DNA of 64,000 nucleotides, from contig NC_039478.1 in NCBI RefSeq assembly GCF_003590095.1, positions 6,820,001 to 6,884,000 of the forward strand, given 5' to 3'. This document shows positions 1-12,485 of the stretch, piece by piece. Made by a program: the position numbers and the translations under genes. Position 1 is the first letter of the stretch; every line of letters begins with the position of its first letter. The notes beneath the pieces were generated by a model, which was not told the origin of the DNA, searched no databases, and saw only the letters and a list, made by a program, of their open reading frames with translations. This DNA comes from Trichoplusia ni. Its lineage: Eukaryota; Arthropoda; Insecta; Lepidoptera; Noctuidae.

Positions 1-834
1 GAGCCATGTTCGCCAGTGACAATCCACCAGCAACATCACATATTTATAGGTAATTTTTATCGCAGGTCACCTATTAATTGGTCCTTATCAAAGAAGAGTT
101 TGTAGTAAAAGTACGAAGGTGACGAACAATCGACTTTCATTCAATATTGAGAACCGATAACGGATCAATATCTTTTTCATCCTTCTGTCTATTAAGTACG
201 TATTGTTTAAGTATAAGGTTCGCGGTACTTGAGCGTTTACGTACAAACAATTCCCGGTTGATGGAGTTGAAGTCACGAACTTAAGCCATAAGGGCCCAAC
301 AATAGGTGATTGACGACAACGATGGTTTTAACATTGATGCGAAAACAGTTACAGCTCATACGTATTCAGTAATATATTACGTATGTATGTTATATTCAGT
401 GGTCGCTTGTTAGATTGTAATTATTACACTATTTATTTTGAATGACGTAGTATAGGCAGACATTCATAGTCTCTAAACTGATTCTAATTATGTATTGTTT
501 TCACCATCTGTAGTGTATGAAATCATGTATAGGCTGCCTGATAAAGTAGCATATTAATCCAATTGTGGATTTCAAACTATCAATTGGACATTAACTTTCA
601 TTTTCATAAAAACATATCGAAAAAAAAACATCTATTGTATTGGGATTTAACATTTACTATCATAATGTCGTCATGTTAAAAATTTCTACCGAAAAAATAT
701 AAATAAAGAGCCAAGTGCGCTGAAAACTTAAGGAGGTTAAAAAAATGCAAGAAATGATCATTCATTAAACCTCGATTTTATTTTGATTATTTGTTGTTAT
801 AAAAGTAACAGAAACGAACAAATTTCTAGTTGTT

Positions 835-930
835 ACGGTTCATGCGATAAGGCCAGGTGATAAACAGACTGACAGATAGCAGAGGCTTAGTAATAAGTTC
901 CCATTTTTATACTTTGAATATGTAACCCGG
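835..930 (+). repeat. Degraded copy of a common lepidopteran interspersed repeat (family A)
   Basis: Shows the order GGTGATAAACAGACTGACAGA, then AGCAGAGGCTTAGTAATA, then a stretch like TTCCCATTTTTAT. This matches in order the family seen also near 11810, 16740, 21675 (minus) and 36190 (minus) in this window, which I know as a very abundant lepidopteran repeat ending in a TACGGAACCC-like sequence. Transposon class uncertain. Confidence 0.5.
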
Positions 931-1774
931 ATTAATTCATATTTTACCAAAATCAACGAGCTTTGAAATCATAGAATAGTTCCATTACGTCATCAATGCA
1001 CAGAGCAGGTTTCCTTAAATTGTAATAGAGCTGGTTGTGTCAATAGGAGTAATTCCTATGTAAGCCTGTCAAAGGTAGACCTTTGCTTCTGTATAATTAC
1101 ATTCATACAAGCTTCTCATATTGCGTTCTGAAATTCATAACTAGAACCTACATATCAGGGAAATTCTATTTATATTCTGTGTAACGGCTACCCAAAGGAG
1201 GAAATAAAATTAATTTCACTGTGATCTATAGAAATGTTAACGGATACGCAAATGTCTATTCAATCTAAATATAACCTTTTGGTTGAGATTTATTTAGTGA
1301 AGACATTATATTAAAGGTTCTTACAAAATTCTTATAGGAACTGCGAGTGATATGAACGTGGGATATATTTTCCTCTCAAGAGGCATAGGTCTGGATTTGA
1401 ATTTATTTTCATAGGTACCACTAGTTTTCTATCATTGAGAATGAATAGAAAACCGTGTCATTGTTGTGCCACGACCTGACTTAATGTCGACTGTTGACTT
1501 AACTTCATTTCAGTATATGTGAATCTCAGTATCCGTCACTCTACAATTTTTATTTTCAAGCAATTACTACCATATGCACTCAAAGGTTACATAGACACGT
1601 GTCGAAAAAATTTAAGGAAAAAAAGTAAAAAGACAATTAATAATCTAGTGTTGTTACCTTTGAGCTACCGAGTTAAAAGGCGTAGGTGCAAAACTCGGCA
1701 TCCAAGTATGATTTTTTCAAGAACGTTAAGTCACGTCAGAGAAAGTATGAGGACCTACTAGACATCTGGTAAAA

Positions 1775-1945
1775 AATCTTATATTTCTAAATACATACAT
1801 GCTATAGATAAATTACACTCACACACAGAACAAACGATGGTGTTATCAGACAATAATTTGTTCTGGTTGGGAATCGAACCCACGACCTCCGATACAGCAG
1901 TAAGGGTAACTAGCCACTAGTAAGCATTCCGATCAACTCCCGTAT
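1775..1945 (-). repeat. tRNA-derived SINE fragment
   Basis: On the minus strand a Pol III box B is intact (GTGGGTTCGATTCCC near 1868-1882), preceded at tRNA-like distance by a box A-like TGGCTAGTTAC. A tail with ATGTATGTATTTAGAAATATA follows. There is no cloverleaf that could make a working tRNA. Head plus non-tRNA tail is the SINE layout. Confidence 0.6.
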
Positions 1946-2433
1946 AATCGTTCTTATTGGATCAAGACTGCAATGTTCACGTCTTGTTAGCATTGTCTTT
2001 GTGCGCTTAATAGTATGTATGTTAATTTGGGATGTCTATGCTAATTAGATCTTCACACACAAAAGCTTACGCATTCTCAATTAGGGTCGGGTCATATCCG
2101 TAGATCTGTTTGGTTCATTTGGGCCTTTGATGCTGAAGTGTTATTGAAGTGATTATATATTAGATTTTTGTGTCTTTACCTATTTAATAGGTTCCGGAAG
2201 GAAAAACACAAATGCTAAGGTTCCGCTGACTGTTTACCTGTCACGAGACTGTTATTCTTAAACCGTTATAGCTATACCCTGAACTCCGAACTGTCGTCTG
2301 AACAGAAAATATGTATTGGCTTATTATTTTCTATTTGTAACTTTTTGTGCTTAACAACAACTGCACGTTTGGATGCCTGCCTCATTTACTCTACTTTTAT
2401 TACCTATATACACTCAGAAGTTAGAAAGTCTGA

Positions 2434-2570
2434 CTAAGGGCATCGTGTTCCCCAGGTAACTGGGATGCGGAGGTCAGATAGGCAATCGTTCTTTGTAAAA
2501 CACTGGTACTAGGATGCATCTGGTTGGAAGCCGGCGAAAAGGCTCCTAAGGTGGTATCCTTATAAGTATT
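2434..2570 (+). repeat. 3' end of a non-LTR retrotransposon (degraded)
   Basis: Contains the sequence order TAAAACACTGGTACTAGGAT, GCATCTGGTTGGAAGCCGG and AAAAGGCTCCTAAGG. This resembles the 3' part of abundant lepidopteran LINEs with an ACTGGAAGCCGACCCCAAC-type stretch, with some bases lost. Named from memory; no reverse transcriptase remains. Confidence 0.5.
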
Positions 2571-5039
2571 TTTACTGCTAAGACAGTAATCTTTAAAAAA
2601 CGCTATAGGCTTTTATCATTCAGAAATACCAAGGCTTAATCATAACTAGGGCAATGGTGACTTAACCATTTAATCAATCAGATTCTATGCTCAGATAATA
2701 TTGGTAATTTATTTTGCGTATTTTCTTAGAAGCATTAGATCAGTGACATATAGGTACGTCACGATCCAGTTCGAAGTATGACAGATTAGACTGACTCATA
2801 CTTAATACTCATTCTTCACCAACATTGATACAAACTAACCTTTGATGGATAGTATTGGTATTATTTAGAGAGTTTACATTTTTTTTATCGAACTGCGCTA
2901 CGCAGTGAGAGCAATAAAACCAATTTGGAAGATCCATGGTGTATCAAGGTTACTCCAAATTTTAATGTCAAGGCTAAGTGCCTACTTAGTAGAAATCTTC
3001 AAATATAGGTAGGTTCAATTATTTCATGATTAAATTAAACAAAACGCCGTTCATACCGCAGTCTGCTAAAATTTACCAGTTGTTAGTCTTCACGACGACT
3101 CCAAACAGCATTCCTGGGTGGGCTTTTCATAAGCTAACGGTAGGAGGAACCTGGTATGACGTCACAAAGGTATCCTTCTTTTTATATTGTCCTGTCAACA
3201 TCGATCAATCTCACATTATTTCCAATATTGTTGGAAAAATTGTTGCCTGAACCTATAAGACTTAAGGCTAACAGTTTTCTTATTATAAATCCACACCACA
3301 TATTTAGTTCTTAGATAAAGTAACTGACTAGAATCGCTGTTTTTTTTAAGTAATCTATGCAAACACTAATTACGTTAATTTCTTCCTATCAAAGCTAAGC
3401 TCAGCATATTCATTACTCCGTAACTGTATCTTGATAAGTTTTTGATATAAAGTTGATGATGAAATTACTACAAACTTAAACGATATTACTCAAATAAGAT
3501 TTAACAAGAAAAAGTTTATACCAATTAAAAAGTACCTAATTAATGTTTACGGTGAAATAAATGTCACAGATATTATAATTAGTGTTTCGATAACAACATT
3601 ATGTGTATTTTCTTACTCATTTATTTACAATAGGTTAATTTCTGATTACATTATCACGGCGCATTAAAAACAATCGTGCTTTAATTATAGAAGCATGAAC
3701 ACAAATTGTGCACTTTCCTTTTGTTTATTTCGGTCTTTCTCGTGAAAAATGCATAACTTATGATACGTTGTGATATTGTCTAAGTAGTGATTTAGAATAC
3801 GAGTGCCTCCTTACTTATAGCTATTAGAACTAACGCGCAAAAAAGTAAAATCATTTTTGAAATGTATAGTATGGGATGGGTACTAATAAAGTATAGGGCA
3901 GTTTTTTGCGGTTCAATCAGTTTTTAAATTTAATATCCATTTGTCGCATTACAAGTGATCGCTCTTACTACCTAATGTTATAACACGTACCTTTAAACAA
4001 AACTTTTCTTAGAAAACTTAACTTGCATAATTTAGATAAAGAATAAATTTATAAATATGTTTTCCAAAAAAAGGCAAATTATTTGTAAATGGCAACGATC
4101 ACAAAAAAAATAAATCTTTTTGCAGTTGTTTAGCACGTTTTAGCTAATTGATTGCTGGGGTTATTGCACATAAACTTCAATTAGTATTACGTAATATGAC
4201 GTAACCGGAAAAAAGGATTTTTCAAGGATTCGAAAACAATAGGTTTTTGAAGAAGTTTATTTTTTTCAAATTATAAAGATCCAAGAATTTATGTGATAAC
4301 TATTTATATTTTTATTAAGTAACGTGCACGTACCAGAACAACTGTTTTTTCGTATAGAGTAGGATTAAAACTAAATCAAAATTATGACAAAGCATTCGCT
4401 TCAAAAGAGTTTTCATCACGCCTCTTTTCAGTCGTTTCTTGAGGCCTTTACACAAGGAAGCTTTGAAAATGCTATAAAGGCTAGACTTTTAAAGTTCAGA
4501 AAAAGATTGCTAGATTTTCATAAAGGATTGTTACAGAGGACAATAGTGCTACACAGCTTAACAAAACGAAGAAGCTTTATATCATGGACCGTTTTCTATT
4601 TTTGTATGTCACCGGTTTAGAGTGAAAATTCTTAGTATGTATAAAATAAATTTCGTAATAATGATGACAGTAGTATTTTGCAGGTACGTCCTGGCCAGCA
4701 ATGGTTTTTTTTAAGTATAATTAGTATATGTAATATTTTGAGATACCATCGACTTTCAGTAAATAAAACACCGTGTCGAATCCTGGATTGAAATAATACG
4801 GAAGATCTGCCTTATTTAAGAAAACATGTACATTTTAAATTGAAAACAAATAAATTCCTAGACGTATAATAATATTTCTGTGTTCTCAATCACACGGTGA
4901 CAGATATTAATATAACAAAGGAATGTGACCTAAATTGAAAACATGCGGTTTGATGTTCCCTAGTCTACGCCGACTCATTAGTAAAACGGTTCATCCGAAA
5001 TGAGCAATTTATTAATCGAGAGTCATATTAAAATTGTTA

Positions 5040-5300
5040 GGAAAAGGTAGAGTGCTGTGACAAGGGCCAATATATCACTCGAGTGGGCCCTCGCCGCCCG
5101 ACCACGTCCAAACTTTTGACGTATGAGTAATTTATTGGCTAAAAAAATAAATTACCGGATTGCCCACACATTTGTTGAGCTCAAGGTGGTTGATTCGGGT
5201 GCACCCGCAAAAAATGATCATCGCCCGAGGCGCGATATTAACTCGCTACTTGCTCGCCTAAAACAGCTAATAAAACGGGTGTCTTGCGAGATCAACACCA
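5040..5300. promoter_or_regulatory. GC-richer patch in the gene desert
   Basis: CpG-containing block with an open frame continuing to 5401 that shows no known domain. Composition stands out from the neighbours. Could be a conserved non-coding element or an old insertion; nothing in it is decisive. Confidence 0.18.
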
Positions 5301-8300
5301 ACATGTATAATATTTACCGAGATCCGTTTGAATCTTATCTTTTTACGACGAATAAGGAAAATGAGATTAAAAATCATTATTATTGTGAGTATATTCAGTG
5401 ATAAGACGATCAAAACCTACCATTCGCTTTCGAATCGTCTTCTAAATGTAATTCATTGTAGCAGGATTTTACATTAACTTGCCCAACGTATCCTCAAATA
5501 TCGCATTACAGAATTGCTAAAATGCCTCCCTCTGCAATGTATTTCCAAAATTATTAATTAAACAGAAATGGATGCTACAAATTGCAGCGCAGCGCTACTA
5601 AAATACCATTTGCCTGTTCACATCAGCGTTCTACGAGTTCCGAAGTTGCAATATTAACTAGAATATGCGGCGAAAATGTGCCAGCAAGAATATTTTACAA
5701 GCGATTCCACACACCTGGGAACTTTGCGGCTTACAAAAGGGTGTCTACTACATCATTATTTTTAATACTTTGCTCTACATTTATTTTTAGAGTCATTAAA
5801 ATGTACGGAGGATTTTTTGACCAAGTAATAGGTAAAAGTGTAATAATTTCACTTAGAACGTACGTAGAATTTCAGATTTTTCTCACAACAATATGTATGT
5901 GTTTTGAGAAAAAGCAAAAATTCACCAATGTTAATGAGGTACCTCGAATTCAAAAGAAAGCGTTTTAAGATGAAATCGATGTAACGTCAATCGAACATCA
6001 GTTATATTTCATAAGGGTATTAAAACCCACATATTTTGTACCAAACGACAACAATTTCTTGACGCGGAGATGTATAGTCTCATTTAATATTCATATATTT
6101 GTTTTCGACGCCGTTTCGCTCTGACACTTTACCGATGGCTATGTATTAATTATTCCATGCATGAGCACGCATTCATTGAACTCTGCACTCGTCACTGTCT
6201 TTGTAAATAACGAGGACCTTGTTCGTTTATATTTTATTATTATTGTAATTATGTCTGTGTCTAAACATTACGTACTTGAAATTTCACATAGAACTGAACT
6301 AATAATTTTCTTCGTGTACTTAGAGTGGGGTACCCTAATGGTCTTCTGCGAAACCTGCGATTAGAGTTAACCAACGACTGCAACGGCAAAAAAAATGTAT
6401 AAGTAGCTTTTATTTACTTCAGTGTCTATTTTCTTCATAACTTCAGGCACGAAAAACTTGAAATGTATAGACATATTATTCCTGTTCGATTCGTAACGTG
6501 ACTTTGAGTTGTCAGTCCAATAAATTTCAGCCATTCCAACCGATCCATAGCACAGGCAACCAAGTATATGCTTGCGAGTATAATATTTCAAGTTAATATT
6601 TACTCTTTCAAATATTTTGCATGTAACATAGTAGCGATTGCGATTCTTAACACGTCCACTGCAACCAAACAAGGGCGCACTAACAAACCGCAATGAATAG
6701 GTGTAAAATGACTGATAGGATGTTGACAGGGTGCCATTTACAAGGGGCTAATTTTGGCACTCACCAGCCAAAATAGTGTTCACTTTAAGTAGCCTTTACA
6801 CCTTCAAAAGCGAAAATTAAGGTGGGTGTAGTTCACTCTTGAATGCGAATAGGAACGCATAACATTTCAAGATTATTTATATCAATAAATTGTATCTGAG
6901 ATAGACGCGAATGTTAATCATTCATTCCCGACCTTTCGAAATCTTTGCAGGTTAAATATATTAAGTTCTAAGATAATCCGATCTCCGTATCAGAATACTC
7001 GCGCAGTAACAATTAATACCAGTTCAATTCCGAATTCACTAGTGTCCTCTCAAAGTTATGTAGACCTAACCCCTTATCCAAATCCCACTAATTGACTGTC
7101 ACCCCAATACATTGCCGCTATACCACCGAGGAGATCAAACGGACCTACGATATGAACAATATTCCAAGAATTCCAACTCTCACTAACATTTCTATTAAGT
7201 CCTTTATCTGTCAATCTGTCAACAATGAGCTCGACTAATCCCGTATAAAGAATGAAAAGATCAGTTGACAACAAATAGGAATCCGCAAAATATTTTGTCA
7301 ATTTTGTGTCACAACTGGTGGTCTTATCTTAGGATATTTGTTACAAACACTTTCTTTTTCAAGGGTAAAGCGAAAATTAGAATGTCAACATGACGCTTTT
7401 AAGAAGGATTATCGAGGACTTATCCGGTTAACGTCACAATACGTTGTTTTCTTGAGTGTCGCTTTCACTTGAGTGGTTGTCAATCTGATTTGTGTATTTG
7501 CTTGTTTTCTTTCTAACTTTCTGCAACAGTGCACACCGTCAAGTATTAATACTATTAATGTTATTTACTTTTAGTTCCTGCCTGGTATTGTTAATTTTCA
7601 TGTGTCTTTGACGTTTAGAATTTAATGAATAATGCATTTAAGTTTATTATATAGTAGGTGTTACATCATTACGTTCAATTCGTATACTGAAGCTAAATCT
7701 GAAGTAATAAATTACTAAATAACGTCATAGACGTGTATTAAAATGATTGAATTAGAAAATGATAACAAATATAGAATTAAGATGTAGGTATAATATTATA
7801 AATTATGAGAAAAATATTTTATCATTCAATTTAATCAAAAGCTTATCATTACTCCATTCTACACCAGTTCGTCAAGCTACATTCATTCATAATTTGATGT
7901 GCCGCAGCCCTTTACAACATCCTTAAATGTTGTATTTTTGAGAATTCTATTAACACATAAATTGTTCCGAAACCCAGTCGTGTCGACCACACATTATGGT
8001 ATCCCATTAAATTAACGGGAATCATTCGGAACGATGTGATGGAACGTTTCGAAGTTCGAATTTCGTGCTATATGACCATAACTACACCTCGTTTATGACT
8101 CGAATTAAATAATTTAAAGAAGAATTGCATATCTCACAATTATCTAGAAATAATAACAGTTTTTATCATCTTTCACGGTCACCCTGGTCACTTATCTAGT
8201 TCTTAATGAATGTCGAAGACAGTGTGATAACAAATACGTATAATAGTACCGATTGGTTTCGTATCGGGTTAACTACAGCGAATAATGCTCGGTATTATAA

Positions 8301-8879
8301 TTAACTGACCCGCGTGAACTCCAGCGGATGTGTTGCACCGTAGCGCTCTGGTTAACTTAATTTCATAAGCTGGGTTCAAAAGATTTTTTCTTTTTTAAAT
8401 AAATAAGTTCTGTGAATATTTGAACTCCTCGTTTATTAATTAATTAATTTATTTAATTACACGTTAAGTGATATATGTAATACAAAAATTTTTGTAATAT
8501 AAAAAAAAATGATATTCGAGGATCAGTAAGTTGATCTTAGTTAAACGACATGCAACTATTTATTTATATTAATCTTTCTATACCTCGTCACAAATAATAA
8601 TATTTATTCGTAACATAAAACTAGTGTTTTTAATATTGAATAAGGAATATTAAAACGTATTTTTAAACATAGTGGATTTTATCTACATGTACGACTCTTG
8701 ACAATTAAAACAACAAATTAAAATGAATGAAAAAAAAAGCCACAGTTTATTTTCTCTCTCAGTCCCGAAAAACCTGTGACAAATTCACATTTTTCTCAAC
8801 TTTAGCAACAACCGCGTATGCAAATACCAATTACGTTTCGGCTTAACTTGCGGTCGATTAACTAACTACAGTCAACGAT

Positions 8880-9005
8880 TTGATGTGGTCAGCCGTCGGT
8901 CAGCGGGCCGGCATCACACCTGTGCTGTCGGCATCAAACGCACCGCCCCCCACCACCCGCGCTTGCCCCCACCCGGTAACATACGAGCCGCCTCGCATAT
9001 TATAC
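8880..9005. promoter_or_regulatory. GC-rich island
   Basis: About 125 bases rich in C and CpG (CACCGCCCCCCACCACCCGC near 8940) between AT-rich flanks. No open frame of note. Candidate enhancer or promoter of an unannotated transcript; composition only. Confidence 0.22.
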
Positions 9006-10718
9006 TCCCATGAGAACTAAAAAACCGAACGAACTATTGTATAGACTATCTGGATGGGATTGGAGCGTAGTTTGAGTTGAGTTTGAAGCGCACTCGATCG
9101 AGAGCAAATAAAAACTGTTCTTTGATGTAGGATTAGTAACAATGCATTTATAAAGTAATGAATAGGAGAAAAACAATTAAACGTAGTCATTAAGGGATTC
9201 TGGCTATTACACAATTAGTATAGAATACAATTACGTATATTAACTCTGCAAGAAAAAAAACTAGTTTTACTTTAAGTTAAAGCAATTAATTTATTTTTTT
9301 GGATTTCCTTAGATGTTAATAATCTACAGTTAAATTCTTCTATATATGTATTTATTCTAAAAACTCCCGAAAATAATTGCAAATGAATAAGTCCACGTCA
9401 TAACATTACCCCATCCAGTTATTCTCTACATCCTTATGAATGTCCAACCCATATTATGGCCTTTTCTGATTTTATTGATTTGAAATACCTAATCCACTGA
9501 TTGATTTCTTTATTGCCCACCGATACTTCGACGCTATATTATGTTGATCCTATTGAAGCTTGTCTAGGTATTAATTGACTTAATTGCCTGTTAATTGATG
9601 CCGTTTACGCGTGTCCGGGTTTTGGCACCTAATTAAGTCCTGTGGGAATACAATGGGTTGTTACGTAAGTTTCGTGAGAAATATTAATATTTTTAAGTAG
9701 AATTTAATGGGCATTTAATGTTTTGTCTTTTATTATAATTAGGATTTTGGCGAGTGGAGGCAGTGGTATTCACTTCAGCCCTGATACTACGATTCGGTTT
9801 TCTCATTACTGAACCTTTCGTTTAGGCAAGAAAAACTTATGGACACCCATGTCTTCGTAAGATAAATCAGGCACTCTTACTAAAACTCTTATTCATTTAC
9901 TGAAATTGTCTAAGCCAGCACTTTGGACTGTTAAAAAGCCACTTTTAAAAGGACACTTAGCCCATTTTGTGCCTGAAAAGTAACTAATGAACACATTATT
10001 ACCTTGACATGTAAATAATTAATGTTCAGAAGTGCAGGCTTGTGATCTACGGCCAGCGTAAGGTCTACTTAATAGGTAATAAGTGTCACTCGATCAGCTA
10101 ACAAGCAAAGAAAGAGATGGGCCCGTCATCTGGAGCATTCGTTACTATGAGTAGTGAAGGATGGGATCTTTATTACATCCCCCGACAACGACTAAAGTAA
10201 GTTCAAACCCGACTTGAAGCGTCTAGGTATAAACTGTAAAAAGCATATTCAGTGAACTGCAGAAACGATCATTTTCATATCCGATAGCCGGTTAAGCAAA
10301 ATCTTTGACTGGTCGCTGTGAACTGATAAACTTTGTACGTGACTGTCTGTCAAAGGAACAAGTTACCTTTCAACCTTTCAACTGAATTCAGTTCGAAAGG
10401 CGAGGATACCTTTAATAGGTAGCAGGAAAGTTACACGAAGTGCAAGTTAGGCAAGATGGCGTCTAATAAAAGAATTTGATTGCTTACTTGCAAATTTAAC
10501 AAGCGTTTTAAAGAACGTTCGACGTTTATTAAAAAGTTGCCTTTTAAGTGACATGCTGTCTTCGTTATTCTGAAGTGACAATATAAAGAGATATCTAAGA
10601 AAATAATTGAGCTATATTTCATTATTTTGAGTGTCAAAACAAAACATTAATTGCGAATGCTTAAAGTACTAGCTTGTAGTGAAGCATAGAGTTTATTTAC
10701 TTACTGTTTGTATGTTAC

Positions 10719-10928
10719 TCTACTAATATTATAAATGCGATAGTAACTGTCTGTCTGTCTGTTACGCTTTCACGTCTAAACCTCTGAACTGATTTTAATG
10801 AAATTTGGTACAGACATAGAGTTGACCTTGAGAAAGAACATAGTTTTTATCCCTGACTTTTGAAGAGTTCTCTTGGAAACGCAATATAACCGACCTCGAC
10901 GCGGGTGAAACCGCGGGCGAAAAGCTAG
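10719..10928 (+). mobile_element. Non-autonomous Helitron, Lep1-like
   Basis: Begins TCTACTAATATTATAAATGC and ends with a GC hairpin (CGCGGGTGAAACCGCGGGCG) followed by AAAAGCTAG and then T. A 5' TC, a 3' hairpin and CTAG at the very end before a T are the known marks of Helitrons. About 210 bp, no coding capacity. The internal CTGTCTGTCTGT and AAATTTGGTACAGACATAGA are typical of these copies in Lepidoptera. Confidence 0.72.
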
Positions 10929-11061
10929 TTACTTTATATGAATATTAATTAATAGTATTATCTGATCCTGTTACTGCATACATAAATCCCCCTGAATGAA
11001 CCATTTTTTTTATTTTATCCTTACAAAGTATCGCAAGTTGTATCTTAAGGTTTCACATTTA

Positions 11062-11165
11062 CTCAAGACACGTCCTACGCGGGAACAAACCCGCGACACT
11101 TCGCGCTCAGTGGGTTTGGCGTTGGGACCTCAACCAATCGGCTATCCGTGCATTCACACCACAAC
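11062..11165 (-). repeat. tRNA-derived SINE head
   Basis: On the minus strand: box A-like TAGCCGATTGGTTGAGG followed by box B-like GCGGGTTTGTTCCC, at tRNA-like spacing. Box B departs from consensus. Not a functional tRNA. Confidence 0.5.
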
Positions 11166-11809
11166 AAAAATTATTCACAATAAATATCTCAAAATTAAGT
11201 TACATGCTATTAAATTTTTGTTGTTATTTATCCTTCAAACAGCTTAATTTACGAAAAGCTTCCAATTATATGACGAGTACTTCAAAGAGGAAAATATTAT
11301 GAGCGATGTTTGAATAGCGAGCAGACTCAGGATTAAGTACAGACGTTTCTGCCTAATCTCCTTTGCCTTGAGTTTTTTCGTTACTTCAAAGACATTATTA
11401 GTATTTTATTTGACTTCGTGGAATAATAAAATATTTTTTTCAATAATTCTTCAACTAAATACTTTTTGCTTACGATATTTAATTTTAATGTGAACTTTCG
11501 TTTGACCTGTTCGTCGTTTTGATATTATACTAATTAATTTTGCCTAAGGCGCCCGTATTTTGTCTATAAATATCCAATTATAGGGGACAGCTTACATCTT
11601 TAAATAGAAAGCATGAATTGATCAGTCTGCGTAGAATCGTAGCATTTATTCCTTTGTGGATGTTTGCAATTGATGTTCATAAAATATTTGATTTCAATAC
11701 TTATTGTTTTGGTAAATACTGGAAGTTCCTCAGAACTTAGTATGAATAATTTTGAATCAAAAATTATCATCCAAAATGCCAGTTGTTATACCAGCAACAG
11801 AAATAAGTC

Positions 11810-11905
11810 AACTGTGAAAAACTGTCTAGCTATCATGGTTAATTAAAAACAAGCTGGTTACAGAAGGATGGACGGTCTGACAGACGGACAGATATCGAAG
11901 GTCAA
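11810..11905 (+). repeat. Family A interspersed repeat, second copy
   Basis: AACTGTCTAGCTATCATGG, then a GGTTACAG step, then GGACGGTCTGACAGACGGAC: the same order of blocks as the copy at 16740. Confidence 0.5.
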
Positions 11906-12319
11906 GTGATAGAAACAATTTTATATTTAGAAAGTGCGATTCAAAGGATCATTTTATTAATTTTCAATTTAATGATGATGATCTCCGAAGTTTTGTTGTT
12001 ATGTTTGATTATCGTTTTACATCAGAAACAAGGTTGGTAATGATCGCTCGAACTTTAATGATGTCTTATTTAAAACAAAAACAAAAAACACAATATGAAT
12101 CTATCTCGCATTTGTTTCAGTAGGTGCTATAATAGGTGTAATTAGTCTTTAGAAGGGTAGTCCAGCAACCTTGGAAAAAAGGTTTCAAAAACGCTTAATG
12201 TGATTGAATCACTCCAAAGTATTATTTTACTCATTTTCATATATTTCAGCAATTCGATGAGATAGTGTAAACGAAATAAACTTTTTTTTTATACCTGTAG
12301 TTCTGTAGTTGTCTTATTG

Positions 12320-12485
12320 CTTTGGATATTTTAGAAACATTTAAGTCACATGAACAATAACACCCAGACTTATATACATACAGCATTCGAGTACCAAGAC
12401 AAACGCTTGCTCTACGCGAGCATTGAAACCGCGATACCTCGTGCGTGGTGACCTTTACCACTTGGCCGATGGCTATCGGTACACC
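12320..12485 (-). repeat. tRNA-derived SINE fragment
   Basis: On the minus strand: box A-like TGGCCGATGG region (GGCCAAGTGGTAAAGG), a decayed box B (GCGGTTTCAATGC), then the tail GTCTGGGTGTTATTGTTCAT GTGACTTAAATGTTTC. The tail agrees with those at 15930 and 29765. Confidence 0.55.

Larger units (their letters stand above)
1..10718. other. Gene desert, left part
   Basis: AT-rich DNA with no protein-coding gene that I can recognise. It holds the repeat fragments at 835-930, 1775-1945 and 2434-2570 and two GC-richer patches (about 5040-5300 and 8880-9005). Open frames up to 128 codons (for example 5582-5968 plus, 6367-6693 minus) lack known motifs and coding-like composition. Confidence 0.75.

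Noticed and set aside
1868..1882. tRNA gene suggested by an intact box B on the minus strand
   Set aside because: No acceptor or anticodon stems can be formed around it, and a non-tRNA tail follows; it is a SINE head.
5582..5968. 128-codon plus-strand frame
   Set aside because: No known domain, mixed low-quality composition, no splice or promoter context; probably chance.
11085..11150. tRNA-like box A and box B on the minus strand
   Set aside because: Box B is degenerate and no cloverleaf is present; treated as a SINE.
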